51,023 nt of DNA from CAMPJM01 sp964440915. GTDB lineage: Bacteria > Bacteroidota > Bacteroidia > Cytophagales > Cyclobacteriaceae. The translations under genes were made by a program, and so were the position numbers. The stretch lies in contig CAYTTV010000027.1 in the NCBI GenBank assembly GCA_964440915.1, forward strand, positions 1-51,023. Direction: 5' to 3'. Shown here in pieces: positions 25,750-35,094 of the stretch. Positions within the stretch are counted from its first letter, which is position 1; every line of letters begins with the position of its first letter. Under the pieces are notes generated by a model. It was not told the origin of the DNA, searched no databases, and worked only from the letters and a program-made list of their open reading frames with translations.

Positions 25750-27612
25750 TTATTCCAGTATTACACGCTCTTTTCTAGGGTATTTTACTTCATATTGAAG
25801 CACCAGCTCCCTTTGCTCTTGAGGCTGCATAGTAAGCTCCCACGTAACGATACCTGTACTTTCCTCTAATTTCCCATGAGAGGTCTCTTTGGGAGAAACC
25901 ACAATATCACTTATAGCGGATACTGGCACCTGATCAAATATCATGATCTTAATTGGCTGAGATTTTCTATTTCTGACAGTTGTCTTTAAACCAATATTTT
26001 CAATCTGATTGCTACCTAAGGTTCGTATTTTTGTAAAGTCTTTGATTTTTTCTCTTTCGAAAGCAATATTCCTGTCCCTGCCAAACGAAATGCTCAAGGT
26101 GTCTTTTAATAATGTCGCCTCTAAGATGGAACGGCCTACATAGGTGCCTTCAAAGTAGAGGTTGGCTTCTCCTTCCATCAAATTATATTGATCCCAATTG
26201 GAAATTTCTGCTATAAGAAAAGCTTCCTTTTCAATTTTTGGGACAGCATAATATTTATAGGTGGCTTCTATGGCGTGAGTACTAAGGTCCACAGTCATCT
26301 TTTCTCCATTGGCCCTTATGGTGTAAGGTGTCTCCACTTCAAACTCGACAGTAGTTTGGTTTTCTATGGTGGTCGTGATAATGGTCTCCGCTTTTGGTTT
26401 TGGCGCACTGCGTACAGACATGCCTGGAGCTCGGCCAGCAACGCCATATCCTACCACAACAACTTCACTTAGCTCCATAAGGTCTGGATTCATTCGCACA
26501 TTTATCTGTTCGCTCGTAATAGGCAAAGCTTGTGTTTCATAGCCAATAAAGTTGAAGACGAGATCAGTTGCCCCATTGGGTAGTGTGAGCGAGTAGTTGC
26601 CTCCTATATCTGTAATCGTCCCGATATTAGTACCTTGTACCAAAATGGTAACCCCTGGCAGTGGCTCACCATTTTCATCTACTACCCTTCCCGAAACATT
26701 GCCATGCCTACGAGAGAGTGTTTCATATGACGCTCTGTTGAATATGGTATTTCTTGCAAAATTCAAATACCAGGGTGCTAGTTGTGGTGCAACGCCGCTC
26801 TTGTTCGGATCGCCATTAGAAAATTTTAGTTTTATATTTTGCCAATCTTCTCCTGTGTTCTGATAGACTTCAGCTTTATATCGTAGCTCGATTGGGCTTT
26901 CTATATCTTTGGCTCGAATATCATATTTAGGAAACCAACCTACATTGCTCACTATGTAGGTAAGGTTGAAATCTCCTGCTGTCTTGCTTTTTGCTTCTAC
27001 GATTATTTCAATTTCGCTTTGAGGAAGATCCGTTTCTTGATTCATGGTTTGGATCTGCTTGGCGACCTTCGTTCTCCTCTCTTCTAAATATTTTATTTGA
27101 TCATGAACTTTCAACTCTTCTCTCTTCATTTCTGAAAGCTCTTTGTCATAAAACTCAATAGCTTGTTTTAGCTGTGCCAGTGTAACAATGGCGTTAGTCC
27201 CACTCAGGTTTTTGTTCGCATTTAGCAAACTTTGCTTTTCTTTCAGCACCTCTATTCTGGCCTTTTGATGGGAAACTTGAGAAGACAGTTCTTGTTCCAA
27301 CTGCCGTAAACTATCAAGTTTAGCATCTTTTCGTCCATCTCCAAGATAATTGAACTTATGGTTGATTGATAGTATGGTAAATTCTCCATTGGCCTTCACT
27401 TGAACGCTCTTTTCATTGAGGTAAGGAGAAAGCGATTTTACTTTGACAATAGACTTGCCTGCCTCAATGTTTACTTTTCCTGTTCGTGTGATGTGAGCCC
27501 CCTGCATGAAAACAGTGGCTTCTTTGATCGTGGTGGGCAGGATAGTTTCCTTAATATCTTGTCCGGCAGCCTGATAGGAAAGCAGCATTAGCAATAAAGA
27601 AATTCTTTTCAT
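25750..27612 (-). CDS. DUF4139/DUF4140 (MuiA-like) protein with an inserted CarboxypepD_reg-like domain
   Basis: About 620 residues from the ATG at 27612; the 19 codons before it are not signal-peptide like. Signal peptide (KRISLLLMLLSYQAAGQ); DUF4140-type domain (about 25-100, EATVFMQGAHITRTG); coiled-coil hairpin (about 100-190); first half of DUF4139 (LTYIVSNVGWFPKYDIRA). At about residues 304-391 a CarboxypepD_reg-like domain follows (NVSGRVVDENGEPLPGV ... DIGGNYSLTLPNG) with the tail LSEVVVVGYG. The second half of DUF4139 resumes at about 420 (TTIENQTTVEFEVETPYTI) and runs to the end. Function is unknown; the MuiA name comes from a mucoidy inhibitor gene. The LSEVVVVGYG tail is normally found at the N-terminus of SusC-like receptors. 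Confidence 0.82.
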   Translation of the reverse strand: MKRISLLLMLLSYQAAGQDIKETILPTTIKEATVFMQGAHITRTGKVNIEAGKSIVKVKSLSPYLNEKSVQVKANGEFTILSINHKFNYLGDGRKDAKLDSLRQLEQELSSQVSHQKARIEVLKEKQSLLNANKNLSGTNAIVTLAQLKQAIEFYDKELSEMKREELKVHDQIKYLEERRTKVAKQIQTMNQETDLPQSEIEIIVEAKSKTAGDFNLTYIVSNVGWFPKYDIRAKDIESPIELRYKAEVYQNTGEDWQNIKLKFSNGDPNKSGVAPQLAPWYLNFARNTIFNRASYETLSRRHGNVSGRVVDENGEPLPGVTILVQGTNIGTITDIGGNYSLTLPNGATDLVFNFIGYETQALPITSEQINVRMNPDLMELSEVVVVGYGVAGRAPGMSVRSAPKPKAETIITTTIENQTTVEFEVETPYTIRANGEKMTVDLSTHAIEATYKYYAVPKIEKEAFLIAEISNWDQYNLMEGEANLYFEGTYVGRSILEATLLKDTLSISFGRDRNIAFEREKIKDFTKIRTLGSNQIENIGLKTTVRNRKSQPIKIMIFDQVPVSAISDIVVSPKETSHGKLEESTGIVTWELTMQPQEQRELVLQYEVKYPRKERVILE

Positions 27613-28231
27613 GATTTTTTTTGTAAAATTACAATATCGATATAAGCTTATATTTATAATCAATAGCACAGTCCATCAACAATGGGGCCTGAAGTTAAAC
27701 CCGTTTTGGGGTTGATCTCGGTCGTTCCATGAGGGTATTCATATTGAAGCCTTTCACGCTTTGTTGAGCCTATCCCCTACTGGCCTCATAGTCTACAATC
27801 TTGAGTATACCTTATTGGCCCTTACCTTACCCTTATATTTGTGGGCTTTGCATTCTTCTTTGCGGCCCCTGTGTGAACCATTTTGATTTTCCCTCCAGCG
27901 CCGGCAATATCATCCAACAAGTTCCCTCCCGATGACAGGGGAGACAGCTTTGCCAACTGCATTCTTCCTACTTAAATCTTTCAACACCTAAAATCACTCG
28001 TACATGCATGAGATTGCTTCACTTTCAACAGGTATTATCATAGTCAGATTCACCATCATTTCTGCTTCCCGACCTGCAGCTCCTTTATCATTTGATGCTC
28101 CTCTGGGGCATGACTTGTCAGCATGGCAATGTTTGCTCTTAGCCCACTGTCCATTGCTTACTGGATTCTTCCCACTTCAATTCAAAATTGAACATTCACA
28201 ATTGCAATAGCACATTAGCAATTTGCTTCCA
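27613..28231. repeat. Gene-free stretch with decayed repeats
   Basis: No credible gene lies in these 619 bases; the one frame of 68 codons on the plus strand has no family look. Positions 28010-28026 carry GAGATTGCTTCACTTTC, matching 20738-20754 at 16 of 17 bases, and 28151-28226 hold CATTGCTTACTG, CACAATTGCAATAG and TTAGCAATTTG words of the second repeat family. Confidence 0.45.
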
Positions 28232-31200
28232 CTACTCTTTCACTACCTCTACCCATTTTCCTGCTTTGTTGGCATATATATTATTATCATACATGGCCTC
28301 TACCGCTACAGAAGGCAGATAGAACTTGCCCTGATAACTGGCATTCAATAAGATTGAGAAGGTTTTACGCTCATTGGCTTTCAAATCGAAATAAGTATAA
28401 ACCCTATCATCTCGTATATCTTGATAGTTAGGCTTGCCTTGGTTATAATATTGTTGTGTATCGTCCAGCCTCGTATTGATGATTTCCCAACCTGAAGGGA
28501 ATATTTGTGTCAGTGCAAGTTCTTGGTAGGCTTGCCCCATACTCGTGTTATGGACAGTAACAGTAGCCCGGAAATCAGTTCCTTGCTTGATAGCCTCTAC
28601 AGGAATTTCTTCCCCATTGGCATTGGTATAGCGAACGCTAAGTTGGATATTTCGGGCGCTTTCATGCTCTTCTCCTGTAAGCGGTACACCATTTCTGATC
28701 AGTCGCACATATACGGGCGACTCCCCATTGTTTTCTACTGCAATCTGCTGAGGCTGGTTGGGTGATTGTAAAAATATTTGGGCTATAGCACTTTCTGAAT
28801 CGAGTGGAACCTCTCTGTTATTTACTTTCACCTTTACGTCCATCTTTTGGTTCAAAGCATACTTTTCTGCGTATTTGGCTATTCCAATCAGCGTATAGGC
28901 GGTTGTTTGCGTGCTCATCCAATTGTCTGCATTGCCCATATATTCTGCTATGGACTTTAAAAGCACAAAGGCCCTTTCGTTGTCATCCAAGCGTACCAAT
29001 GTTTCTAAAATCATAGCCTGATCTCTCTGCTGTGAGCCGAAAGTATAGGCAAGCTCCCTATAGTTTACCACTTCTGTGGAAAGCCCTTCTATCAACTTTT
29101 GAGCCTCTGCCGTGTATCCGGCAACAGCATAAGCTAGCGCTAAGCGCCATTGGGCAGCAATGCTATTGTCCCTTTCCTTCATTCTGTTCATGGCGCCCAG
29201 AGCAGGTTTGCCGGCCAGTGCCAAAGTATATAATCTATAGGCCTGGATCAGGTCGCTCTGTCCAGTTGTATAGCCTGACGTCCATTCTTCAGCTTGCCGT
29301 TGCTGAAAGTTCGTCCAGCTCGACAGCAATCCTTCTGGAACATGATACCCTTGCCCTTTTGCTTCCAACAAGAAGTGCCCACCGTAACTCGTGGCCCATG
29401 CGTGAGGCGATGTTTGTCCTGGCCAATAAGCTAACCCTCCAGATGGCAATTGGTAAGCAAGCAACCTATTGATCACATAATTCACATTCTGCTCAATCTT
29501 TTCACTCCTTTCTTTGCTCACATCAGTAAGCTTATTGAGGAACAACTGCGCAAAGACCGTAGAAGTAATCTGCTCGGCACATCCATGAGGGTATTGCACC
29601 AAAAACTGCATGCGCTGCTCCAAATTGAGTGGGGGCATCGTACTGAACTCGATTACCCCTTCATTGGTGCCATCAATGCCCACAGGTTTATAGGCAACTT
29701 GCCAGCTTGTTTTAGTAGACACCAGTTTATCTTCTACATCCACCATAGCTGGATTGGAAGCCCTCACATTCATCTCCACATCATATGTAGCCTTAAAGCT
29801 GCCTGAGGTAGCCGTTACCACAACTTTTGCGGTTCCTAAAGCCTCCGCTGATTTTAAGTTAAAGTACACAACTTGATCTCCTGGCTGGTTGAACTGTACA
29901 GTCTTCTGGGCTGCTCCTACTATGTTCAGTAGTCCTGCTGTTTTCACCTCTATTTTTACCTGTTTCAAATTGACATTGGTCGTGAATATATTGACTGGCA
30001 GCGAAATCTCTTCCCCTGGGCCAGCCACCCTCGGCAGGGTTGCCAAGACCATCAAAGGTTGTCTTACTGGTGTGGCTACTTCTGCCGATCCATATGCTCC
30101 TTCATGCGCTGCAACCACCATTGTACGGACGCTGCCAATATATTGAGGCATTTCCAATTGATGGTGGGCTGTTTTTCCTTTCTCGAGATAAAAGGGACCT
30201 AAATATTTTACTACAGGCTTAAAGCGGTTTACCTCTGTGCCTTCAGGAGCTTTCAGCTCATCATCACCTCCTACAGCCAGCAGGCGTTCGAGGTTGCCTC
30301 CAAACGCACCAATTACGCCATCATACATGTCCCAGGTTTTTACGCCCAGTGCTTCCCTGGCATAAAAATGTGACCAAGGTGCAGGAGTTTTAAAGCGGGT
30401 TATATCAAGCAGGCCTTCTTCCACTACCGCTAATGTATAGGCCATCGGCTTGCCTGATTTTTCATTGACAGTAACAGTAAAAGTGGCTTCTGGCCGCAGT
30501 TCGTCAGCCATTTTGATGACAGGCTCCAGTTTTGTATTAGGGTCTATGATGGCAATAGACTGTACGCCATACAGACGGATCGGCAAGTCATTCAAGGTTT
30601 GGGCATGTGGCTGTATCAGCATGATATGAGCATAAACATTGGGTGCCATATCAGCTGTAGCATCAAACTCCACCAATGTATTGCCCTCGTTTGTCGGCGT
30701 CCAAAATGATTTTAACACTTTACTTCCTGATTCCAAACTAACCAAAGCCCTACCTCCAGCACTGCTAGGGATGCTTATCTTTACTTTCTCCCCTACATGA
30801 TATTCGTTCTTTTCTGGCGCAAAACTTAACATGGCTACCCCATCTAGCCCATCCTTTGTACCTGTTGCCCATCCCGGCCAATCGACAGATACGATTTGTC
30901 CAGCAGAATGACCCGATACAGGATCGGTTACTTTTACGTAATATCGTCCCCAAGCCGGATGGTTAATTCTGAATTGCCAATTGCCTTCTCCATTTCTTGT
31001 GTTCACATATCCTTCTTCGATGGGTGTTTGGTAGGAACGCCCGACATAATTGCTCAGGTTCTCAAAGCTGTTGTCCCACCACCATCTCCAATGAAGCTTG
31101 TATACAGAAACCTTGATCCGGTCGCGGTTTATTGGCTTTCCATTGGCATCTACACTGGCTATTTTGATGGTATGGTCTTCATCGGTAAGCAAGAGGCCAT

Positions 31201-33757
31201 TTTTATCTCCTTCTGGGGCTTTTAAACCTACAAAGCTGGCATAAGGATAATAGGGAATATTGAATTGGTCAATGCTGAAATCGCCGCCTTCTTCAAATGC
31301 CTTGGCCTTGAAAACAGCATTCAATGCGCCAGGTGCTCTATCACCCACGTTGATCGGAGTGTGTATGCGCGCATTGCCCTCAGCGTCTATCCTCCCGTCA
31401 AAAACCAGTTGATTTTCCGAGTAAAATTCTTTTGAAGGATCGTCGAAACTATAGCCGGCATAGCCTTTGAATGAAGTTGTTGCTGGTGTCAGCAGGAGTT
31501 CAATTTGAGTCCTTAAGTTTTTGGCTTTTGCTCCATGCAGCCATCTTACATTCAAGTTTCCTGAAATTTCATTGTCAAGCGCGGTGATTTTTTCTTTGCC
31601 AAAATCAAGCGCAATTTTTAAGCGATTGGGTTTCACCGTTTCGATCTTGATCCTCTCTGAAAAAACAGCTCCACCTACTTTTATCTTTGCTTGCCAATTG
31701 CCCGTTAGGGCATCTGAAGCCGTGGGAATGCTAAACCCATACATATTACCAACGCCTTCGGTGCTCACCCTTCTCGTTTCAAGCTGGCCTTTGGGGTTTG
31801 ACAGCTCCAAAATAACTGGATGGTTTTGCGGAAGCAGCTTTTGCTTGTCTTCCAATATAAATGAAAGGTGCAGGGTGTCGCCAGGACGCCATACGCCCCT
31901 TTCTCCATAAATAAAGCCTTTTATGCCCTTTTGGATCGTCTGACCTGACACATCAAAATTGCTCAATGAAAGTGAAGCACCATCGGTAAGTTTAAGATAG
32001 CCAGTCTGCTCGCCATTTTTGGCCACCAAAGCGAAGGGCTTGCCAGTGATCTCTATTTCAGCTATGCCATCTGCAGCAGTTGTGCCCTTTCCAATGGCCT
32101 GCTGTTGAAAATCGTATACCGTAATCTCACTCTGGACGGGTTCTGTGGTCAACAGGTTGGTTGCAAATACATGAAGATTGCCGTTGTCCGAACTTTTGGC
32201 GATAATGCCAAGATCGGATGCAAACAACATTTTACTAATGCTTTTATTGTAATAGTATGAATTGCTGCATGGATTATTCCTTTGTCCCCAGTTATAATCA
32301 TCATAATTGTAATCATAGTAATCCCAATAACTCGGCAGGTCAGGATCGTCCCAATTACCTAAACTAACTTCTTCTCCGTCCTCTTCCTCTCCATTGTCCG
32401 CACAGAAATACAGCGATTGGGACTTTCGGAAATTAATGGATACTTGGTAGACAGCACCTGGCTCAGTTTCCATTATTTCTGCTAAATCCAAGGTAAACCT
32501 GTTCCATTCATTGAGGTCTACCACACCTGAGGCATTTAATGGGATTACTTTCTGCGCTACGGGCCTCCCTACCCTTTTTATTTCATTAGAGCCGCCGAGG
32601 TTATTTACTTGAAGATACTGTAGCACATTCTCTTCATAGATCCTCACTACAGTAACGTCTACCGCCTTCAAGGCGACCGCTTCAAAAGGCAAAACAAGCC
32701 CTTCGGAACCTGGCAGAATAACGGCATTTTGTTTTAAAGTGAGCCTAACGCCAGGGTTTTGCTGTATAAATTGTAAAGTAGTGCTAAAATCCTCTTTCAG
32801 ACTTTTACCCGCAATATTCTTGATGCTATTATATATAGTAAGATTAATCTCATCCTTGAGGGCGGATGCAGGATAAATCTTCAACTCGTTTTGGTTGATG
32901 ACCACACGGGGAGCATTGCGTGTTTGATGCAACTGCACCAAGCCATACAAATCTTGATTGGTCTGCAATGGATCAGAAAAATGGACGGCTATGTAGTTTT
33001 CTTCACCATGCCTTATCTTGGCAGACATTACTTTAAAATCGTTGAGGGAAGGGATTTCATAATTTATGCTTCCGGTTTTTTCAACACCAATGTGGGTGCC
33101 ACTCCAAGCCACATGCACCTCTCCTGCACCATCACCACGGGTCACATCTTCAATAACAAACCGATGCGCATTGGCCCCACCATGATCCCACGTGATTTTC
33201 AGCTCCTGACCATTTTGTTTGGCAGAAACCATCTTCTCAATAGCCTGACTGTTAGCTTTATCCGCTGTTTGAACAATTCCTTGTAGCTTCACTTTGTTAA
33301 GGGTATGGACATCGTAAAACCCCATGTCCTCTATTTTTATTTCATAATTCTGCGGCATCACCTGAAATACGAAGCGAAACTCCCGATTTTCTTTTGGCGT
33401 TTCCACCAGCTTGTCTAGTTGTAGTTTTGCCTTGTATTTTCGCCCTCCCACTAACTTATCTTCAGGCCTAAATGCAATGGTATAGGCATCCTCCCAATAA
33501 GCTGCACCTGCTATTGCTGGTTCAAAATCCAAAACTTTTTCCTTTACCTTTTCTCCAGGCACAGCCGCTGTTGCTTTCTTTGCTAGTCTTACTTTTATTT
33601 CTGCATTGCTGGATATAATGCCTGAGGTATAAGAAGAGATAAAAGCTACAAAAAGGTTCTTGGGACTGCTAAAAGTATCTTGTACCTTATCTCCTTTGTT
33701 GCATGCAAAAGTCAACAATAAGGCAACACAAGCCATTCTTTTGAGTATTGATATCAT
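28232..33757 (-). CDS. Bacterial alpha-2-macroglobulin family lipoprotein
   Basis: An 1841-residue protein with a lipoprotein signal (ALLLTFAC, Cys at about 19). An MG-type domain series follows (MG1-like DKLVGGRKYKAKLQLDKL; bait-region-side FIYGERGVWRPGDTLHLSF, a conserved block of bacterial A2Ms), then the thiolester domain with PHGCAEQ (Cys1393 and Gln1396) and the alpha6/alpha6 domain (SGGLAYWPGQTSPHAW), and a C-terminal receptor-like domain. The intact CxEQ means it can form the internal thiolester and trap proteases that reach the periplasm. Around residues 455-510 is an Asp/Tyr/Asn-rich insert (DDPDLPSYWDYYDYNYDD) with two cysteines. In many bacteria A2M is paired with penicillin-binding protein 1c; no such gene is adjacent here. 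Confidence 0.93.
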   Translation of the reverse strand: MISILKRMACVALLLTFACNKGDKVQDTFSSPKNLFVAFISSYTSGIISSNAEIKVRLAKKATAAVPGEKVKEKVLDFEPAIAGAAYWEDAYTIAFRPEDKLVGGRKYKAKLQLDKLVETPKENREFRFVFQVMPQNYEIKIEDMGFYDVHTLNKVKLQGIVQTADKANSQAIEKMVSAKQNGQELKITWDHGGANAHRFVIEDVTRGDGAGEVHVAWSGTHIGVEKTGSINYEIPSLNDFKVMSAKIRHGEENYIAVHFSDPLQTNQDLYGLVQLHQTRNAPRVVINQNELKIYPASALKDEINLTIYNSIKNIAGKSLKEDFSTTLQFIQQNPGVRLTLKQNAVILPGSEGLVLPFEAVALKAVDVTVVRIYEENVLQYLQVNNLGGSNEIKRVGRPVAQKVIPLNASGVVDLNEWNRFTLDLAEIMETEPGAVYQVSINFRKSQSLYFCADNGEEEDGEEVSLGNWDDPDLPSYWDYYDYNYDDYNWGQRNNPCSNSYYYNKSISKMLFASDLGIIAKSSDNGNLHVFATNLLTTEPVQSEITVYDFQQQAIGKGTTAADGIAEIEITGKPFALVAKNGEQTGYLKLTDGASLSLSNFDVSGQTIQKGIKGFIYGERGVWRPGDTLHLSFILEDKQKLLPQNHPVILELSNPKGQLETRRVSTEGVGNMYGFSIPTASDALTGNWQAKIKVGGAVFSERIKIETVKPNRLKIALDFGKEKITALDNEISGNLNVRWLHGAKAKNLRTQIELLLTPATTSFKGYAGYSFDDPSKEFYSENQLVFDGRIDAEGNARIHTPINVGDRAPGALNAVFKAKAFEEGGDFSIDQFNIPYYPYASFVGLKAPEGDKNGLLLTDEDHTIKIASVDANGKPINRDRIKVSVYKLHWRWWWDNSFENLSNYVGRSYQTPIEEGYVNTRNGEGNWQFRINHPAWGRYYVKVTDPVSGHSAGQIVSVDWPGWATGTKDGLDGVAMLSFAPEKNEYHVGEKVKISIPSSAGGRALVSLESGSKVLKSFWTPTNEGNTLVEFDATADMAPNVYAHIMLIQPHAQTLNDLPIRLYGVQSIAIIDPNTKLEPVIKMADELRPEATFTVTVNEKSGKPMAYTLAVVEEGLLDITRFKTPAPWSHFYAREALGVKTWDMYDGVIGAFGGNLERLLAVGGDDELKAPEGTEVNRFKPVVKYLGPFYLEKGKTAHHQLEMPQYIGSVRTMVVAAHEGAYGSAEVATPVRQPLMVLATLPRVAGPGEEISLPVNIFTTNVNLKQVKIEVKTAGLLNIVGAAQKTVQFNQPGDQVVYFNLKSAEALGTAKVVVTATSGSFKATYDVEMNVRASNPAMVDVEDKLVSTKTSWQVAYKPVGIDGTNEGVIEFSTMPPLNLEQRMQFLVQYPHGCAEQITSTVFAQLFLNKLTDVSKERSEKIEQNVNYVINRLLAYQLPSGGLAYWPGQTSPHAWATSYGGHFLLEAKGQGYHVPEGLLSSWTNFQQRQAEEWTSGYTTGQSDLIQAYRLYTLALAGKPALGAMNRMKERDNSIAAQWRLALAYAVAGYTAEAQKLIEGLSTEVVNYRELAYTFGSQQRDQAMILETLVRLDDNERAFVLLKSIAEYMGNADNWMSTQTTAYTLIGIAKYAEKYALNQKMDVKVKVNNREVPLDSESAIAQIFLQSPNQPQQIAVENNGESPVYVRLIRNGVPLTGEEHESARNIQLSVRYTNANGEEIPVEAIKQGTDFRATVTVHNTSMGQAYQELALTQIFPSGWEIINTRLDDTQQYYNQGKPNYQDIRDDRVYTYFDLKANERKTFSILLNASYQGKFYLPSVAVEAMYDNNIYANKAGKWVEVVKE

Positions 33758-34101
33758 ATTAAGTGTGAAGATTAAATACGAATATAAGAGGAAGTGAGAT
33801 AAAAAATGATTGAATGTTAGTTTTATTATTTATCTGTATCGTTTGCTTTTATATGAGGACTCAACGGGCTGCTATAGGGAGTTTTTCTCACGGTCATGGT
33901 ATTGACTCGAAGTACTTTAAAAATATATTGCATGAATTTCTCTTCAGAATGAAATCAATCTCCTACTTGTAGCGTTACCTATTTATTCCGATGTTTTAAC
34001 ATAAGGGAATACAATTTTTATTATTTTTGGCCAACGTATAAGGAAATGGCGGAAAATTTGACAACTTTGTTTTAATATTAAATACATTTAAATAGTTACG
34101 C
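33758..34101. other. Divergent intergenic region between A2M and desaturase genes
   Basis: It must hold promoters for both genes. On the minus strand TATATTCG (33779-33786) is one mismatch from TAnnTTTG and is well placed for the A2M gene, but no -33 element is clear. Nothing else was seen. Confidence 0.35.
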
Positions 34102-34851
34102 GTGATAATAATAGTCTTTTTTGTATTACACTGGTATTTCTCATTGTTTTGCCAGAGTTTCTTCCTGCACAGGTATGCTGCTCATAAGATGTTCCTTATG
34201 AACAATTTCTGGGAAAAGTTTTTCTATGTCTTCACTTATGTGTGCCAGGGGTCGTCTTACCTTAGCCCAAGGGCTTATGGTATATTGCACAGAATGCACC
34301 ATGCTTATAGTGACACAGAGAAGGATCCTCATTCTCCACATCATACAGAGAACTTGTTCACTATGATGTGGCAAACCAAAAACATTTATACAGATTATTT
34401 TAAGCATAATATAAAGCCGGAAGAACGTTTTGTTAAGGGAATTCCAGACTGGGCGAGTTTTGACAAGTTTGCCTCTTCTACTTGGTCAAGAATTATTTGG
34501 GGTGGTATTTACGTGCTGATTTATTTTCTTTCTATTACTGTATTCGAATTGCCGTACACGCATTGGGCCATGTATGCATTATTGCCTGTGCACTTCTTAA
34601 TGGGACCAATACATGGAGCTATTGTGAACTGGAGTGGTCATAAATATGGATATGCTAATTTCGACAATAACGACAAATCAAAGAATTCATTGGTGCTAGA
34701 TTTCCTTATGTTGGGAGAATTGTTCCAAAACAATCATCACAAACTTCCTAAAAGGGCCAATTTCGCCGTAAGATGGTTTGAGTTTGACCCTACTTACCCA
34801 ATTGTTAAGATGTTGCATGCTTTCAGGATCATTCAATTGAAGAAAGCATAA
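34102..34851 (+). CDS. Membrane fatty-acid (acyl-CoA/acyl-lipid) desaturase
   Basis: A 249-residue membrane di-iron desaturase with the three His boxes: HRYAAH (23-28), HRMHH (63-67, followed by AYSDTEKDPHSPHH) and a late NNHH (about 211-214). Four or so TM helices separate them. It should insert a cis double bond into acyl chains and so adjust membrane fluidity. The start is a GTG at 34102: an in-frame TAG lies nine bases upstream, and the next Met (HKMF) would remove the first His box. A clear terminator hairpin follows the gene. It is transcribed alone. Confidence 0.92.
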   Translation: MIIIVFFVLHWYFSLFCQSFFLHRYAAHKMFLMNNFWEKFFYVFTYVCQGSSYLSPRAYGILHRMHHAYSDTEKDPHSPHHTENLFTMMWQTKNIYTDYFKHNIKPEERFVKGIPDWASFDKFASSTWSRIIWGGIYVLIYFLSITVFELPYTHWAMYALLPVHFLMGPIHGAIVNWSGHKYGYANFDNNDKSKNSLVLDFLMLGELFQNNHHKLPKRANFAVRWFEFDPTYPIVKMLHAFRIIQLKKA

Positions 34852-34869
34852 ACTTCATTTGCCTTTAAA

Positions 34870-34910
34870 CAGAAACGCCTCGGTTAATTCAATTAGCCGA
34901 GGCGTTTCTG
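34870..34910 (+). terminator. Terminator after the desaturase gene
   Basis: CAGAAACGCCTCGG pairs perfectly with CCGAGGCGTTTCTG (14 bp, loop of 13), followed by TTATAAA. The T tract is short but the stem is very stable. Confidence 0.85.
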
Positions 34911-34944
34911 TTATAAACTCACACCATCCGAAAGCGCCATAAAA

Positions 34945-34983
34945 TTGTTAACTGCCTACTCTTGAGTCTAATGTCTAATGTCT
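34945..34983. repeat. Dispersed repeat fragment at the gap edge
   Basis: The sequence TTGTTAACTGCCTACTC then TTGAG and three GTCTAAT-type units (GTCTAATGTCTAATGTCT) runs straight into the 100-N gap. The same words occur in the repeat family listed at 6954, 20928, 28151 and 38942. Confidence 0.55.
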
Positions 34984-35083
34984 NNNNNNNNNNNNNNNNN
35001 NNNNNNNNNNNNNNNNNNNNNNNNNNNNNNNNNNNNNNNNNNNNNNNNNNNNNNNNNNNNNNNNNNNNNNNNNNNNNNNNNNN
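34984..35083. other. Assembly gap (100 N)
   Basis: Exactly 100 N, so a gap of unknown true length. It lies 11 bases from the stop of the PLP enzyme gene and directly abuts a repeat, which is probably why assembly failed here. Confidence 0.99.
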
Positions 35084-35094
35084 CTCAAATTTCC

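Noticed and set aside
28004..28210. 68-codon plus-strand frame in the gene-free stretch
   Set aside because: It overlaps dispersed-repeat words and shows no protein features.
28505..31910. Several plus-strand frames of 60-146 codons across the alpha-2-macroglobulin gene
   Set aside because: All are antisense shadows of the single 1841-residue frame.
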